Shown here: positions 11,001 to 21,706 of the stretch, piece after piece | Layout: the number at the start of each line of letters is the position of its first letter | Position numbering within the stretch: the stretch's first letter is position 1 | Assembly: GCA_025201345.1 (NCBI GenBank) | Contig: JAIXMG010000031.1 | Coordinates: forward strand, 310,001 to 374,000 | Direction: 5' to 3' | Length of the DNA: 64,000 nt | DNA from: Thamnidium elegans | Taxonomy: Eukaryota; Mucoromycota; Mucoromycetes; Mucorales; Mucoraceae | Notes under the pieces: generated by a model | Seen by the model: the letters and a program-made list of their open reading frames with translations, nothing else | Databases searched by the model: none | What the model was told of the DNA's origin: nothing | Position numbers and translations under genes: made by a program

Positions 11001-11415
11001 GCTTTTCCCTGTGGTATGGTGGTGTCGGTTCAAACGGATATGGTTCACTTTTTTAATCGTCCGTGTAATTTGACCACGTATCAAGAATTCCCCAAAAATT
11101 ACTGCATCTTAAAAAGGAAAGTATTTATGTAGTATATCGTTGACTCATTGAACCGCTCAGTATAGACAATCGTGGAAACTGCTACCTTTACGCATATATA
11201 CTCAAACCAGCGGTAAAACAGCTTGTACGGTCGGAAGGCAAGTCAAGAAGGGTTAAAGGAGCAGTTGTCTGCCTAAATCCTAAATATCCAAGACAAATAT
11301 CAACCTGCTCCACCACAAGGAACCGAGATCAGAATGATGCAAGGAACATCACATTAATTGAGTTCAGTTCACTCGTTTCCCTCACCCTTTCCGAAGAGGA
11401 TCATATAAATCAAAT
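11001..11415 (+). pseudogene. Fanzor-like (TnpB-related) nuclease relic A
   Basis: One frame, interrupted by at least three stops, reads LWYGGVGSNGYGSLF, then RGNCYLYAYILKPAVKQLVR, then RVKGAVVCLNP and STTRNRDQNDARNI. In TnpB and Fanzor proteins the C-terminal RuvC/zinc-ribbon region ends in an NRDxNAARNI block that carries the last catalytic Asp, preceded by paired cysteines. That block and the VCLNP zinc-ribbon half are clear. The second zinc pair is damaged (Tyr where Cys is expected). The N-terminal half is absent. Assignment rests on family motifs only. Confidence 0.6.
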
Positions 11416-11860
11416 AAGTGTGTTGAGAATTAGCTCCAAAATTTTCTAAATACACATATACTGATATATTCATCCGTAAGTTCAACTTATCTAATTTCTT
11501 CCTAGCGTACCAGTTTGGCGGTTAGAACTCCGATGTATCCGGCAACTGATAGTCCTTGTGTTAAATCACTTGGTATGATTGGCTAATACTCATCGTTGAC
11601 ACAAATATAAGCATTTTATAATATTATTAAATTCATTTTAACAATAGCTATATATTAAACAGATGTTTACTTTACATAATTCTGCAGCTGCAGTAGACTA
11701 TTAGCTTATATAATTAAGCCAAATAATGCAAATATTCTTTTTTTCTCTCTAAACAAGACATGAAACACAACTATGGTTTCATCTCCGCTATGGAATCACA
11801 CAATCTTTTTAATTAGTTGACATCTCTTTTCCTTTTCTTTTCCTTTTACTCATTAAAATT
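11416..11860. other. Upstream region of DUG2
   Basis: AT-rich, no gene seen. The last 60 bases before the start codon are C/T-rich (repeated TTTTCC), as is common upstream of fungal start codons. Confidence 0.5.
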
Positions 11861-14800
11861 ATGGACTCACCTTTTTTAAGAACTGAAAGTCCAACACCAT
11901 TAGGTAAGAGACAAAGTTTCCCCGAGGAATTAAGAGAAAATGACTAATAATTGATATTAGGCAGCTTGTCTCAGTTGACAAACTCTAGACCTCTGCATCC
12001 TACGCGCTGTATTCATACTATTTCACAAGAAGACAATAACTCGGTATTATCCCTTGTAGCCAGTCAACGATATTTATTCAGTGGAAGTCAAAGTTCTCAA
12101 ATTCATGTAGGTTTATTCTTTTGTCGAGTTATATGTAATCTCAACTTTGCCTTTTTTTTTTTTTTTTTTTTTTTTTGTGGTTATTTAGGTTTGGGACTTG
12201 CAAACTTTTACTCTGGTTACTGTTTTAAAAGGTCATCGCGGTAGTGTTTTGGGTTTAAAATTATCAGAAGATGAACAATACTTATTTAGTAGTTCAGGTA
12301 AAGTAAAAATTAGAGACTAGATCAAGAAAGAAACTAATACAAGATATACATATTATTATTTTTTTTTGCCGGGGAATATTAGGTGATGGAACCGTCAGAG
12401 TATGGAATACAGAAACATTGAAATGTGCATATCTCATCCAATCGTGCCATGATGTAGGCGATATTTTCTCTGTTGTCTATTCAGATATTACCAATAAGAT
12501 CTATTTTGGGAGTCAAAATACTAGTATTCAATGGTACGATTTTGCGGATCCGCAAACGCATGGAGCCATCAATTCAGATATTCCTTTAATTCCTGAGTCA
12601 CCTCGTAAATTAGGAACCACCATCAACTTTTTTGAAGATGGCGAAGAACATGACGAAGAAGATAGAATACAAGCTGAATTGGATAAGGATGTGATTAAAT
12701 GTGTTATTCGTGAAAAGAATGTATGTAGTAACGCTCATGATGGTTATTTGTATTGTTTATTACATGCAAAGGATATACCTAATATGGAAGGCGAAGTCTT
12801 GATTAGTGGTTCTGGTGATGGTGATGTTAAAATTTGGGCTATTGAATCAAACGGTATTAAACATGTTCATACATTAAAAGGTAATCCTGATAAAGGTGTC
12901 TTGTGTTTAGCTTTATCAGAAGATGGTTATTTATTCTGTGGTGTACAAGGTGGTGACGTTCAAATATGGGATTTAGAAACTCATCAAATGATTCGATCTG
13001 TGATGGCTCATACAGATGATGTCTTGGCCGTCTCAATTAAAGGCCCTGGATTTGTCAGTGCTTCAGCAGATGGCTCTATCAAAATTTGGAGTGAAGGCTT
13101 TCAATTCAGAGAAAGTTTATCGGACCATCAAGGCATTGTCTTGTCTTCTACTACCAGTGGCAATTATCTGATTTCTGGAAGTAATGATCATACAATTAAA
13201 TTTTGGGATATACCTTCCTATTCAAGCCCTTCATTTGAACCGTTTAGAAGATCCAGTATAGGTTTACAAGAGGCTCCCTCAAGCGGTAATATATATAAAT
13301 ATATATCTATTGTGTTTTAATTTTTTTCTTATGTAAATCTTGTATTTTAGATACAATGCTATATGTACTGGAAAAATGGATTGCTATGCGTACAGTAAGT
13401 GGAAACCCAAAATATATGGAGGAATGCAGACGAGGTGCTCGTTTCCTCAAGAACATTTTACAACAATTAGGCGCTGTTAGTCGTATGGTAAGTTTCTTTT
13501 TTCTTTTAAAATAAATAAATCAATTAAACCAATTGATATAGATTCCTGGTGCCTGCGGTCGTAATCCTTTAGTGTATGGTAAATTTATTGGAAAGCGTTC
13601 TTCTAGTGAAAAATCTATCCCTACCGTCTTGATTTACGGTCATTACGATGTCATTGCTGCTGAAAATGAGCAAAATTTATGGGGTACGGATCCATTCAAT
13701 ATGACTGGTAAAAACGGGTACTTGTATGGTCGCGGAACCAGTGATAACAAGGGTCCTATTCTCGCTTGCATTTTTGCAGTCAACGAATTATTAAAGGAAG
13801 GCCTTTTAGATGTCAATGTTATTTTCTTGATTGAAGGTGAAGAAGAAAGTGGTAGTGTAGGATTTTATGAAGCTGTAAATCAAAATAAGGAACTGTTTCA
13901 AGATGTAGATATGGTTTTATTAAGGTAAAAAAGAAAAAGAAAAAGAAAAAAAACCTCTTGTTTGTTTTGGTTCTTAATTATTTCTTTTATGTAGTAACTC
14001 ATACTGGCTTGGTGAAGATGTGCCTTGTATTACATATGGTTTAAGAGGTGTAATTCACGCTACTGTCTCTATCAGCAATAAGCGAGCTGATCTTCATTCA
14101 GGCGTTGAAGGCGGTGCTGTGTCCGAACCATTAATTGATTTGATTCATGTTCTTGGAAAACTCGTTGATAATAATAAAAAAGTTCTTATACCTGGTAAGT
14201 TTTTTCTTTTAATTCGATACTATACATATGCTAAAAAAAAAATAGGATTTTATGACAATGTACGTCTTATTACTGAATCCGAAGAAAGACTTTATGATCC
14301 TATTGTAGAATGGATGAAAACTTCCGAAACAGCTCAATCAAGTACAAGAGCACATCATTCTACTATCGTTTCTTCTAACGATTGTAAGCAAAACTGTGGT
14401 AATGAAACTCAGTGCAAGATTTTAATAGCAAAAGATGAAGAACTAGATGCCGAAAAATTAAAGCAAAAATTGATGGCACGCTGGAGATATCCTACCTTGA
14501 CAGTACATAAGATTGATGTTTCCATTAATAACCCAACCATTATTCCTCGTAATGCCAAGGCGGCTGTGAGTATGCGTGTTGTACCTGATCAAACAATTAC
14601 AGATATTTGTGGACAATTTGAAAAATACGTACAAGATGTATTTTCACAAAATAATTCCGATAATCGAATTTCAATTACAATTGAAAGTGCAGCTGAGTAT
14701 TGGCTAGGTGACTTGAATAGTAAATATTTTAAGGCAGTAGAAAATGCCATTGCAGAAGAATGGAATATGAAACCACTTTATATTAGAGAAGGTGGCTCTA

Positions 14801-14976
14801 TTCCTGCAGTTCGTTGGCTTGAGAAATTTTGTAGTGCACCTGCTATTCATATTCCTTTCGGACAATCTTCGGATCAAGCACATTTACATAACGAACGTAT
14901 TAGATTACTTAACCTTCATGCTGGTAGACGTATTGTTAAAAGCTTATTAACCGCTTTACCCAACTTGAAAGATTAA
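11861..14976 (+). CDS. DUG2: Glutathione degradosome subunit Dug2 (WD40 + peptidase M20)
   Basis: Exons: 11861-11903, 11961-12106, 12189-12297, 12383-13285, 13351-13487, 13542-13924, 13995-14194, 14246-14976 (883 aa; yeast Dug2 is 878). The first ~400 residues are WD40 repeats (for example ISGSGDGDVKIW, VSASADGSIKIW, ISGSNDHTIKFW). The C-terminal half is an M20 metallopeptidase with the metal ligand motif GHYDVI (about residue 480), the bridging-Asp motif YGRGTSDNKGP (about 510) and the catalytic EGEEESGS (about 543). WD40 fused to M20 is diagnostic of Dug2, which with the amidotransferase Dug3 cleaves glutathione in the cytosol. All introns have GT-AG ends; intron 2 contains a 25-T run. The last intron is 51 nt with no in-frame stop, so retention would add 17 residues. 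Confidence 0.93.
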
Positions 14977-15213
14977 ACCTCCCTATATTTAAAAAGTATT
15001 AGAAACTATAATAAATTAAAAGATAATGATGTTAATTCCAAATATAAAAAGGGTATCGTTTGATCATATTTGGAACAGGTTTAAGTATAGTTTTGAACCA
15101 AAATAACGTGTATAAATTATTCGCGTTTTTTTTTTTTTTATTTTTTGAGATACATAGTTGACCACAATTGATGAGAGAAAAGATATAATACCGATACATA
15201 CGTGGACAGTCAA
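14977..15213. other. DUG2 3' flank
   Basis: AT-rich, with AATAAA-like motifs just after the stop (for example TATAATAAATT at about 15008). Nothing else seen. Confidence 0.5.
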
Positions 15214-15399
15214 ATGTCCGAAATCGAGGAAGGTGTAATAGTGTCTTCATCTAGTAATCAGTCGAATATATGTATGGAGCAACAACAGACAGCACCCGAA
15301 CCTTCAAGTAGCGATCAACTAAACTACACTATAGAACAGCATCAAGAAACAGCTAATTTTAGTAATACAAGTCCCTCTAGTATAGTAACCCATCCATAA
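15214..15399 (+). CDS. Small Ser/Gln-rich hypothetical protein, 61 aa
   Basis: ATG at 15214 opens a 61-codon frame rich in Ser, Gln and Glu (starting MSEIEEGVIVSSSSNQ). It has no recognisable domain. It lies downstream of DUG2 in a repeat-rich zone, so it may be the first exon of a decayed mobile-element gene. Weakly supported. Confidence 0.25.
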   Translation: MSEIEEGVIVSSSSNQSNICMEQQQTAPEPSSSDQLNYTIEQHQETANFSNTSPSSIVTHP

Positions 15400-15698
15400 A
15401 TAATTAAATTTGTAAAATATATTAAAAAACGATGCGATCTGCAGTAAAGCATATAATTATTTCTTTTTAACATTAACGACGTATTACTTTTCATGTATCT
15501 TTAAGATGCATACATTGCAAGCAGAAGGCATTTTCGGGAAGATAAACCACCATATTTACGTTTCTTTTCTTCCTTTTTTTAGCACCTGTAAAGCCTTCAA
15601 TAAAAAATAACATTTTCAAGGGGAAAAGAAGGAAAATATAACCGTAAAACATCAGCCCAAAAAAAACACCACACCACATCAGCCAAATAACAAGACAA
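15400..15698. other. Intergenic
   Basis: No gene or repeat recognised; AT-rich leading into the minisatellite. Confidence 0.45.
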
Positions 15699-15870
15699 TA
15701 CCAAACAAGGAGGGACTTTTACCAGCAAGTAAATAGTTTTACCAGCAACGGAGGATATTACCAAACAAGTGAGGACATTACTAGCAAGGAAATACATTAC
15801 CATACAAGTAACGACATTTACCAAGCAAGAAAAAAACATTTATCAAACAAGAAAATATATTTAGTTAACT
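15699..15870 (+). repeat. Degenerate ACCAAACAAG minisatellite
   Basis: Units of roughly 20 bp built on ACCAAACAAG / TTACCAGCAAG / GAGGACATT recur about eight times with substitutions. The same words occur at 60148-60225. Confidence 0.75.
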
Positions 15871-16169
15871 ACCAGCGAGATAAGTCTTATCAAAGACCAG
15901 TCCTTAGTTCAAGTATACCATAATATAACCCAACTTCAGTGGCAGAAGTATAACAGTAGAAGAAACTCAACCAGTAGAAAGTAATCATTTGATACGGAAG
16001 TACCACCAAGAAGCCATTCACACATAAAAGGACTATCAGTATAAGAAGATAAGTTATCATATGATATACTATGAATGTTTTAGTATAAAGACCATCAAGT
16101 AAAGTATAATACGTTCTATATTCTTACCATGTATAATTATAAATGATAACGCATAAAGAAAAAAGAAAA

Positions 16170-16600
16170 AAAAAGGGGGCCTGTAAAAATGGTACTTCTA
16201 AGGCTGCAACCGGTTTCTATGAGACTCTAAACCAATAAGTTGTATATTATTGTAATTTCTAGTGCGATAATATAAAAAAAGGGAGGAAACTCTGCTCTTT
16301 TTTTTACATTACAAAAATAGTGGACTTCTGCCATTTTTTTTAAAGGAAATGTATGAATGATAGTTGGTTTGTGCTATATCTATCTGTCTTCTTTCATAAT
16401 GTTGTAATTTATAGTGCGAAGATATCATTTATTAAAAAAAAGGGGAGGGGGAATTCTGTCATTTTCTTATTACAATAGACAGCGATCAAAGCTTCCCATG
16501 ACAATCTTAACCAATGAGTTGTATAGTGCGAAAATATTGTTTATTTTTCAGAGGGAGAAAACCCTGTTTGCCTCTTACAATTATTCTCGATTCAATATAA
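16170..16600 (+). repeat. Degenerate tandem repeat, about 110-150 bp unit
   Basis: Three diverged copies share TTGTAATTTCTAGTGCGA(T/A), an A-run followed by GGGAGG(A/G), CTCTG/TCTGTC and a T-rich tail, with ACCAATAAGTTGTATA at the unit borders (about 16230, 16395 and 16510). Confidence 0.65.
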
Positions 16601-16764
16601 TGACTATAAATAAAATTAGTATTAGAGAGTTGTGTAAATGAGGTGCATGCAGTAAATGGCGTCGGTTATAAAAAAGCTGGTACGAAAAGCTGATGCGCGT
16701 ATCTTTCTAGACATTTGTAGTTAGTTAAACTTTTATTTATAAATAAAAAAAGCTACTTAGAAAG

Positions 16765-17300
16765 TAAATATGAAAGCTTATAATTGATTATAAAAATAGC
16801 GAAGGGATCAATAACGTATTTATCAGAAGAATATTGCAGGTCTTTGCATAGTCGGCGGATGTTAGACGCTTTTTGATATACTATCACGAGCAATTATATA
16901 ACTCTGAGTAAAAAAATAACCATTGGTTTTTATAAATAAACTACATCATTCAAAACCCGGATTTAAATATACTTGAAAACCTTTAGCACATTCTAGATAG
17001 AGAAATTGGAAAGAAAAGTAATAAATGTACTAATTTGAAACGATTGCATACCTTTATCCATGAAGAACAGGGCAAGGCATTTGTTTAAAATTTACAAGCA
17101 GTATGCCCGAAAGATGTACGACTGTAAAAAAAGCCAATAATGACCATACACCAAATATTAAAACATAAATAAAACTTAACACTCATTAGTTGTATATTTC
17201 AGTAAAACTTTATTATCGAGTTTCTTGATTCAAAGATGTTATATCATATGGATAATTGTAAAAAGTGACGATTACTATTTGACTGGAGTAGTATATCGTA
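16765..17300 (+). repeat. Dispersed repeat family R1, copy 1
   Basis: Closely related to 45525-46360 in the same orientation. The core (16925-17130) shares long exact blocks, for example TTTATCCATGAAGAACAGGG and ATGCCCGAAAGATGTACGAC. The 3' part shares GTAAAAAGTGACGATTACTA. Only short frames exist, so it is a non-coding repeat or a decayed element. Confidence 0.88.
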
Positions 17301-17344
17301 TAAGTCAAGTAATCTAATGTCGGTATAACTAATTCTGGCTCGTA

Positions 17345-17495
17345 TTACTAATTACAGTGGCTCCAGTCTCAATTGGTCACTTTTTTTTTTTTTTTGAAAA
17401 ACTTGGTCACTTTTTAAGTTTCAATTGGATACTTTTTTGAGCCTCAATTGGTCGCTTTTTTGAATCTCAATTGGTCACTTCTTTGAGATCTAGCA
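17345..17495 (+). repeat. CTCAATTGGTCACTTTTTTGA minisatellite
   Basis: About five units of 25-30 bp built on CTCAATTGGTCACTTTTTTG, one interrupted by a T run. It lies directly outside the left end of the composite element at 17646. Confidence 0.85.
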
Positions 17496-17611
17496 TTTTC
17501 CACAATCTCAATTCACGCAAAAACCAAAGCCAATTTGCATGATTCTTTTGGTGCCGTGGGTACTGTAGGTGCGGTAATAAACGTAGCCATAAAGTATTTG
17601 TGTAAGAAAAA

Positions 17612-17638
17612 TGGACCGGTTCAAAATAGACCGGTCCA
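17612..17638. other. Palindrome next to the 17646 element end
   Basis: TGGACCGGT and ACCGGTCCA are inverted around a short AT-rich spacer. The same TGGACCGGT word is part of the terminal repeat that starts 8 bp later, so this may be a second binding site or a nested end. Confidence 0.7.
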
Positions 17639-17824
17639 ATATTAACAGTGCTAAAAATGGACCGGTCTAAAATCAGCAGAGAAAACCGTGATTTGTTGAA
17701 TAAGTTATGTTTTGTCGGAGCTTTTGTTTTATAATTTCAATCCCAATATACCTGTATGGCATGGACATAACAAGAGAGCAAGCAATATGTATTTTTTTTC
17801 TGTTGAGAATACACTCAATTTAAT

Positions 17825-17995
17825 ATGGCGATACTTTTAAAAAGAATGGACAGTTTTGAAGATGTCGATATCTTCTTCGACGAAAATCCATGCAAGCCTT
17901 TTTTACTTACTAATACACAAATTGAATCTGAACATCTGAAATATAAGAGATACAGCACCTCAAAAACCCCTCCAAAAACAATTTTCACAGATTAA
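17825..17995 (+). CDS. Short hypothetical ORF in the composite element, 56 aa
   Basis: Begins MAILLKRMDSFEDVDIFFDE and ends at a TAA at 17995. Acidic first half, no known domain. It may be the first exon of the protein whose fragments lie downstream, but those are on the other strand. Weak. Confidence 0.25.
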   Translation: MAILLKRMDSFEDVDIFFDENPCKPFLLTNTQIESEHLKYKRYSTSKTPPKTIFTD

Positions 17996-18134
17996 TGAAT
18001 ACAAACTTGGAAAGCCCTTATCCGTATTTTAAATATTCTTGACTCTGGATGCTTTATTTATTTTAAAGAATGCGAAGAGCACATATAAAAATAAACTGAT
18101 GTTTATAATAAATCAATTATAGAAAATGGAACCA

Positions 18135-18398
18135 TTATTTTGACCTTTGTTTGCATGGTTTTCGACAATCAAATAACTTCATAACTTCGTTATCATTCAA
18201 TAGCTGGTCTCTTTCGAAGATCTTGAAGTCATTTTCATAAAAAAAATGATCAATGGTTATATTTTCGGTTTTCTTAGGGACCACGGTGCAAATCTTTCGG
18301 ACCATGGGGGAGTGTACATAGGGTAACTTGGATCGGGCGCCTCCTGGTCCGAAAAAAATAACTATATGCACTCCCGTGGTCCGAGCGTTATCAAACAA
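18135..18398 (-). pseudogene. Relic ORF sharing its C-terminus with 8954-9157
   Basis: The last 30 codons resemble the relic at 8954-9157 (FER(D/Y), LL.D.N, CR..CK.RS). The first 40 codons are the translation of the internal inverted repeat and so are probably not original coding sequence. Confidence 0.35.
18263..18388 (+). repeat. Internal inverted repeat, left copy
   Basis: About 120 bp that is nearly the exact reverse complement of 19151-19269. Shared blocks include GGATCGGGCGCC, GTGTACATAGGGTAACTTGG and GGTCCGA words. Confidence 0.88.
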
Positions 18399-18581
18399 AA
18401 CTAAAACAGAGTTGTTTAATTGATATTCGTTATTTTATTTTTGTTATTTTATATTACTTATACACATCATAAAATATTTAAAATTATTTTTTACGTTTAG
18501 CATTCATACTATACTTCGTATCTTATCATCTTTCTCTGAAAATATAAAGAAAATAAGGTAGTTTATTAAGAGGAAAAGTTA

Positions 18582-19001
18582 TTATTTTTCATCGGAAGAT
18601 TCGATTACAACAAGCTCGTCTTTTTCTGCATCAAAAGTCTTTCCTTCTGTATGTTTGGGAAATTGCCCAAAGAGATTCCATGTCGATTTAAACAATGTAG
18701 CATAGGATTCGTCTACCTGGAAGTACATATGGCTAACAGAAGGATATGACATACGCCTATGGCCGAACTCGACAGCTGCCCAGTGCGCATTTTTTATATT
18801 TTGAAGGTGATGTGGCCGTACTTTTACTTTTGGTTTTATAGTAACCTTAAGTGGCAAAATAGTGAGTGGTTCGTAAAGATGGCTTTTATTCCCGGCGTCA
18901 GGATATGTACATACAGGTATGTTGTAAGTATCTGCAACTGCTTGAACACAGCCAAGATAGTCAAACCAAATAGACATGCTCGTTCTTCTATACTCATACA
19001 T
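18582..19001 (-). pseudogene. OTU-like cysteine protease C-terminal fragment (repeat-encoded)
   Basis: Open frame of 139 codons. It contains CVQAVADTYNIPVCTYPD, then LPLK, then HHLQNIKNAHWAAVEFGHRR. A hydrophobic segment, a variable spacer and then LQ(x)nHW(x)(A/S)V is the layout of the C-terminal part of OTU-type proteases carried by eukaryotic transposons, the His of AHWAAV being the candidate catalytic His. The catalytic Asp-Gly-x-Cys region is not present, so this is a 5'-truncated piece. A second copy of its last 48 codons lies at 53020-53160 and keeps the reading frame. The family call is from motif memory. Confidence 0.45.
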
Positions 19002-19150
19002 ATCTGGCTTGATGCTCCTTTCTAGGCTGGCAACGTCGAAACCAAAGCATTTACATACATACTCTTTTTGGATTCACACTCTATGAGCATATCTTTCTTG
19101 ACATCCCTTTTAAACTTTTGTTTTGACGCAGTTCAGGGACCAAAACTTTC

Positions 19151-19269
19151 TCGGACTGTGGGAGTGCACGTAGTTATTTTTTCGGACCACGGGGCGCCCG
19201 ATCCAAGTTACCCTATGTACACTCCCCCGTGGTCCGAAAGATTTGCGCCGTGGTCCCTAAGAAAACCGT
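19151..19269 (-). repeat. Internal inverted repeat, right copy
   Basis: Inverted partner of 18263-18388. The pair flanks the OTU-like gene fragment, so they could be the ends of an element nested inside 17646-19659. A shorter related sequence occurs at 52840-52910. Confidence 0.88.
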
Positions 19270-19360
19270 ATTGTAAATGGTGGTGCACCAAAAAAAATAA
19301 AAATAAAAATTACGTCATAAATTGACACTGGTGGTGTACCAAGAATTAACTTTTTTTAAT

Positions 19361-19603
19361 TTAATTGGTTATATCTTTGGTTGCTTCTACTTCTTCTTTA
19401 TTTGCCACGTATAGTCGGTACTCGTCTGGCGTTCCGTATATATGATTGGTGTATTGTAGAAACGGGCGACGGGGATCGATCGTATAACAAATGTCTACTT
19501 CCTCCATTTCCTCTATTCTTTTCAAATATTTTTCGACATTTGGTTCGGTATATTCCTGACCATAAAAAATGCAAGCAGCTTCTTCTTTTGAAGCAAATAT
19601 CAT
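19361..19603 (-). CDS. Hypothetical 80-aa frame near the right end of the composite element
   Basis: Acidic frame (KYLKRIEEMEEVDICYTI in the middle) with normal amino-acid composition, starting at ATG 19603 and ending close to the internal inverted repeat. Not recognised; possibly the N-terminal exon of the OTU-like gene or unrelated cargo. Confidence 0.3.
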   Translation of the reverse strand: MIFASKEEAACIFYGQEYTEPNVEKYLKRIEEMEEVDICYTIDPRRPFLQYTNHIYGTPDEYRLYVANKEEVEATKDITN

Positions 19604-19659
19604 TTTTAAGGAAAGAGAGGATTTCCATTTTTTTTAAGACCGGTCCATTTTTAGCACTG

Positions 19660-20107
19660 TCAATACAATAAATTATTCTGACAGTTAACAACGTGTCAAG
19701 CTTTTACTACAAGGCAAAATATCCAATTTTAGCTATGATACGACGCAGTAAAACTAATTATATCTCACTTATAGACATATTTTTGTTGTCCACTACTAGA
19801 AAATAACTCGCTTTACAGTAGTTTCAGCGGTTACATCACTGAAGAACCATCAATGAGACTGCCCTGAAGCATTTCTGTACAAGTTTTTTTTTTATTGAAA
19901 TTTTCTTCCGGCACTGTCTTTCCCCCCACAAAATTAACATCCCGAGATATTTAACGCCCCGCGTATGCTAACCATATTTTGGTTTTGGGTTCTTTTTCGC
20001 CGAGTGTGTATATAAAAGAAAAAAAAAGGGCGTGCGCATTTAAAAAAAAAGTCTCTCTCTTGTCTCTAATAGGTATGTGATGTATGTGTGTGTGTGTGTG
20101 TGTGTAT
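19660..20107. other. Intergenic with (TG)n
   Basis: A (TG)n run at about 20083-20105 abuts the stop codon side of the mitochondrial carrier gene. Nothing else recognised. Confidence 0.6.
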
Positions 20108-21497
20108 TTATACAAATTTTGTTGGTGGCCATTCATCCTTTTCTCTCAAATCGGCTTGCAAATGCAATACTTGTTCATATACAACAAACATAATTGCACT
20201 TTGAAGACTAGTCCAAAACACTCTTGGGCCAATACCTCTAAATAAACCAGCCAATCCTTGATTTTTATAATTCCAAACCATACCGTCAATAATACCATTA
20301 TAATGTTTTACAGGAGGTTCAATTAATAATTTAGTACTGGCTGATTTGTTGTTTCCAGATTGTTGTGTTTGCAATAAAGTTTTCATGACGTCTAATGGGG
20401 TAGTAACAGCACCTGCAATAGCACCAGCTAATGAACCTGTAATCATATCGACGCCAATAGGTATATGTTGGCCATTGTATTTACGTTGAGCGATCTTTTT
20501 AAATTGTTCTAATATAAGATATGAGTAACATTTTTTAATTAAAAAACGAGTAGTAATTTTACCGTAGCAAGCAAATTGAATAGCAGAATAAGGTACATCT
20601 CTTAAAATGGTAGCTCTAAATCCATGAAATAATGCGCCGAATCCATCGTATCTAACAATCTATTATAACAATGATAAAGTTAGTTATTATAAATGGTATT
20701 TTCGCAGTCAGCTTACCATTTTTGTGGCATGCCATGTATTTTTATAATTGTATCCACTAACAAAATGAGGATTATTGTATTTTCCTTGCAATTGTAATCT
20801 AGTTTTTAAAACTTCGGAAGGAACATAAATAATTGAACCAGTCAGATCACCCAAGGAACCAGCAGTTAAATGAGAAATAACTTCAGGGACATTTGCTTCA
20901 TTTAAAGTTCGTTTGGTTAATTCATAAACAGCAAAATAAAGTGTCGTACCAGGGACTATATAAATAAAAAATAGTCAAAAAAAAAAAATACAAATATAAA
21001 TAGTTTTTTGACAGCTTTACGTGATCCAATCATGGCAGGAGATACACCAGCATATAATCCTCTCATAACGCCTTCTTGTCTAAATATTAACTTGTATGCT
21101 TGTATCATACTTGAATACTTTTGTAATCGGCTATAAGGTTGTCCCTGTAATCTTGTCTTGACAGTATCAACACTAATTAAAATTAAAAAAAAAAAGCTTA
21201 ATATGCAAGATCGACAATTACATAAGCTAGATTTTTTATACGAAAAAAAAAATATATATATACCTGTGCATAACAAAATCAGCTGTGGATCCACCAATAC
21301 CACCTGCTATACAAGCCTATATAGGAGTTAGTCTATCAATAGTAGCTTGAAGGTTTTCCTCCAAAAAAAAAAAAAAAAAAACTTACGTCAAAGTAGGGGG
21401 GGTATTTCGCACCTCCGTCCATAATAATGGAAGGAATGACAAATGGGAATGTTGACTGCCTAGCATTATTATTACCAGACTCGGTAAGTGGATTCAT
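20108..21497 (-). CDS. Mitochondrial carrier family protein, Mme1 (YMR166C)-like
   Basis: Exons (minus strand): 21387-21497, 21264-21316, 21021-21172, 20717-20955, 20563-20659, 20108-20508 (350 aa). Three ~100-residue repeats typical of the SLC25 family are present. The signature sites read HSVDTVK (repeat 1, Ser instead of Pro), PSEVLK (repeat 2) and PLDVMK (repeat 3). The HS(V/L)DTVKTR variant and SEVLKTRLQLQGKYNNP resemble yeast Mme1, an inner-membrane Mg2+ exporter; SAM-type carriers are the main alternative. The start MNPLTESG is chosen because the longer frame upstream is a phenylalanine run from a T tract. Intron 1 carries a long homopolymer and intron 2 begins with a GTATATATATATA run. 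Confidence 0.88.
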
Positions 21498-21706
21498 AAA
21501 ATGGTCAAAAGCTTTAAAAGAAGAGAGAGAGATAAAAATATATGTAGCCTGCCAAAAAAAAAAAAAAAAAAAAAAAAAACTCAAGGTTATCAGGGTTCGT
21601 GACTGCCTTCTTTTTGCGTCATTTTTTTTTTATACATTTTTTTTTTCCCTAAATAAAAAAAAAAGTGCTTTTTTATCCTTTTCTTTACTTTTCTTAACCA
21701 AGTAAC

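Larger units (their letters stand above)
17646..19659. mobile_element. 2.0-kb composite element with Tc1-like terminal inverted repeats
   Basis: CAGTGCTAAAAATGGACCGG begins the left end (17646) and its exact reverse complement ends the right end (19659). The inverted repeat is about 23-24 bp. CAGT-type ends suggest Tc1/mariner, but the flanking dinucleotides differ (AA/TC), so no clean TA duplication is visible. The interior has no transposase; it contains a 56-codon plus frame, a minus-strand OTU-like gene fragment, two other minus frames and an internal inverted repeat. It looks like a non-autonomous element that captured other sequence. Confidence 0.65.

Noticed and set aside
21336..21584. 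Longer N-terminus for the mitochondrial carrier (MSFFFF...)
   Set aside because: Phenylalanine run comes from a T tract on the minus strand; MNPLTESG at 21497 is a more natural start.
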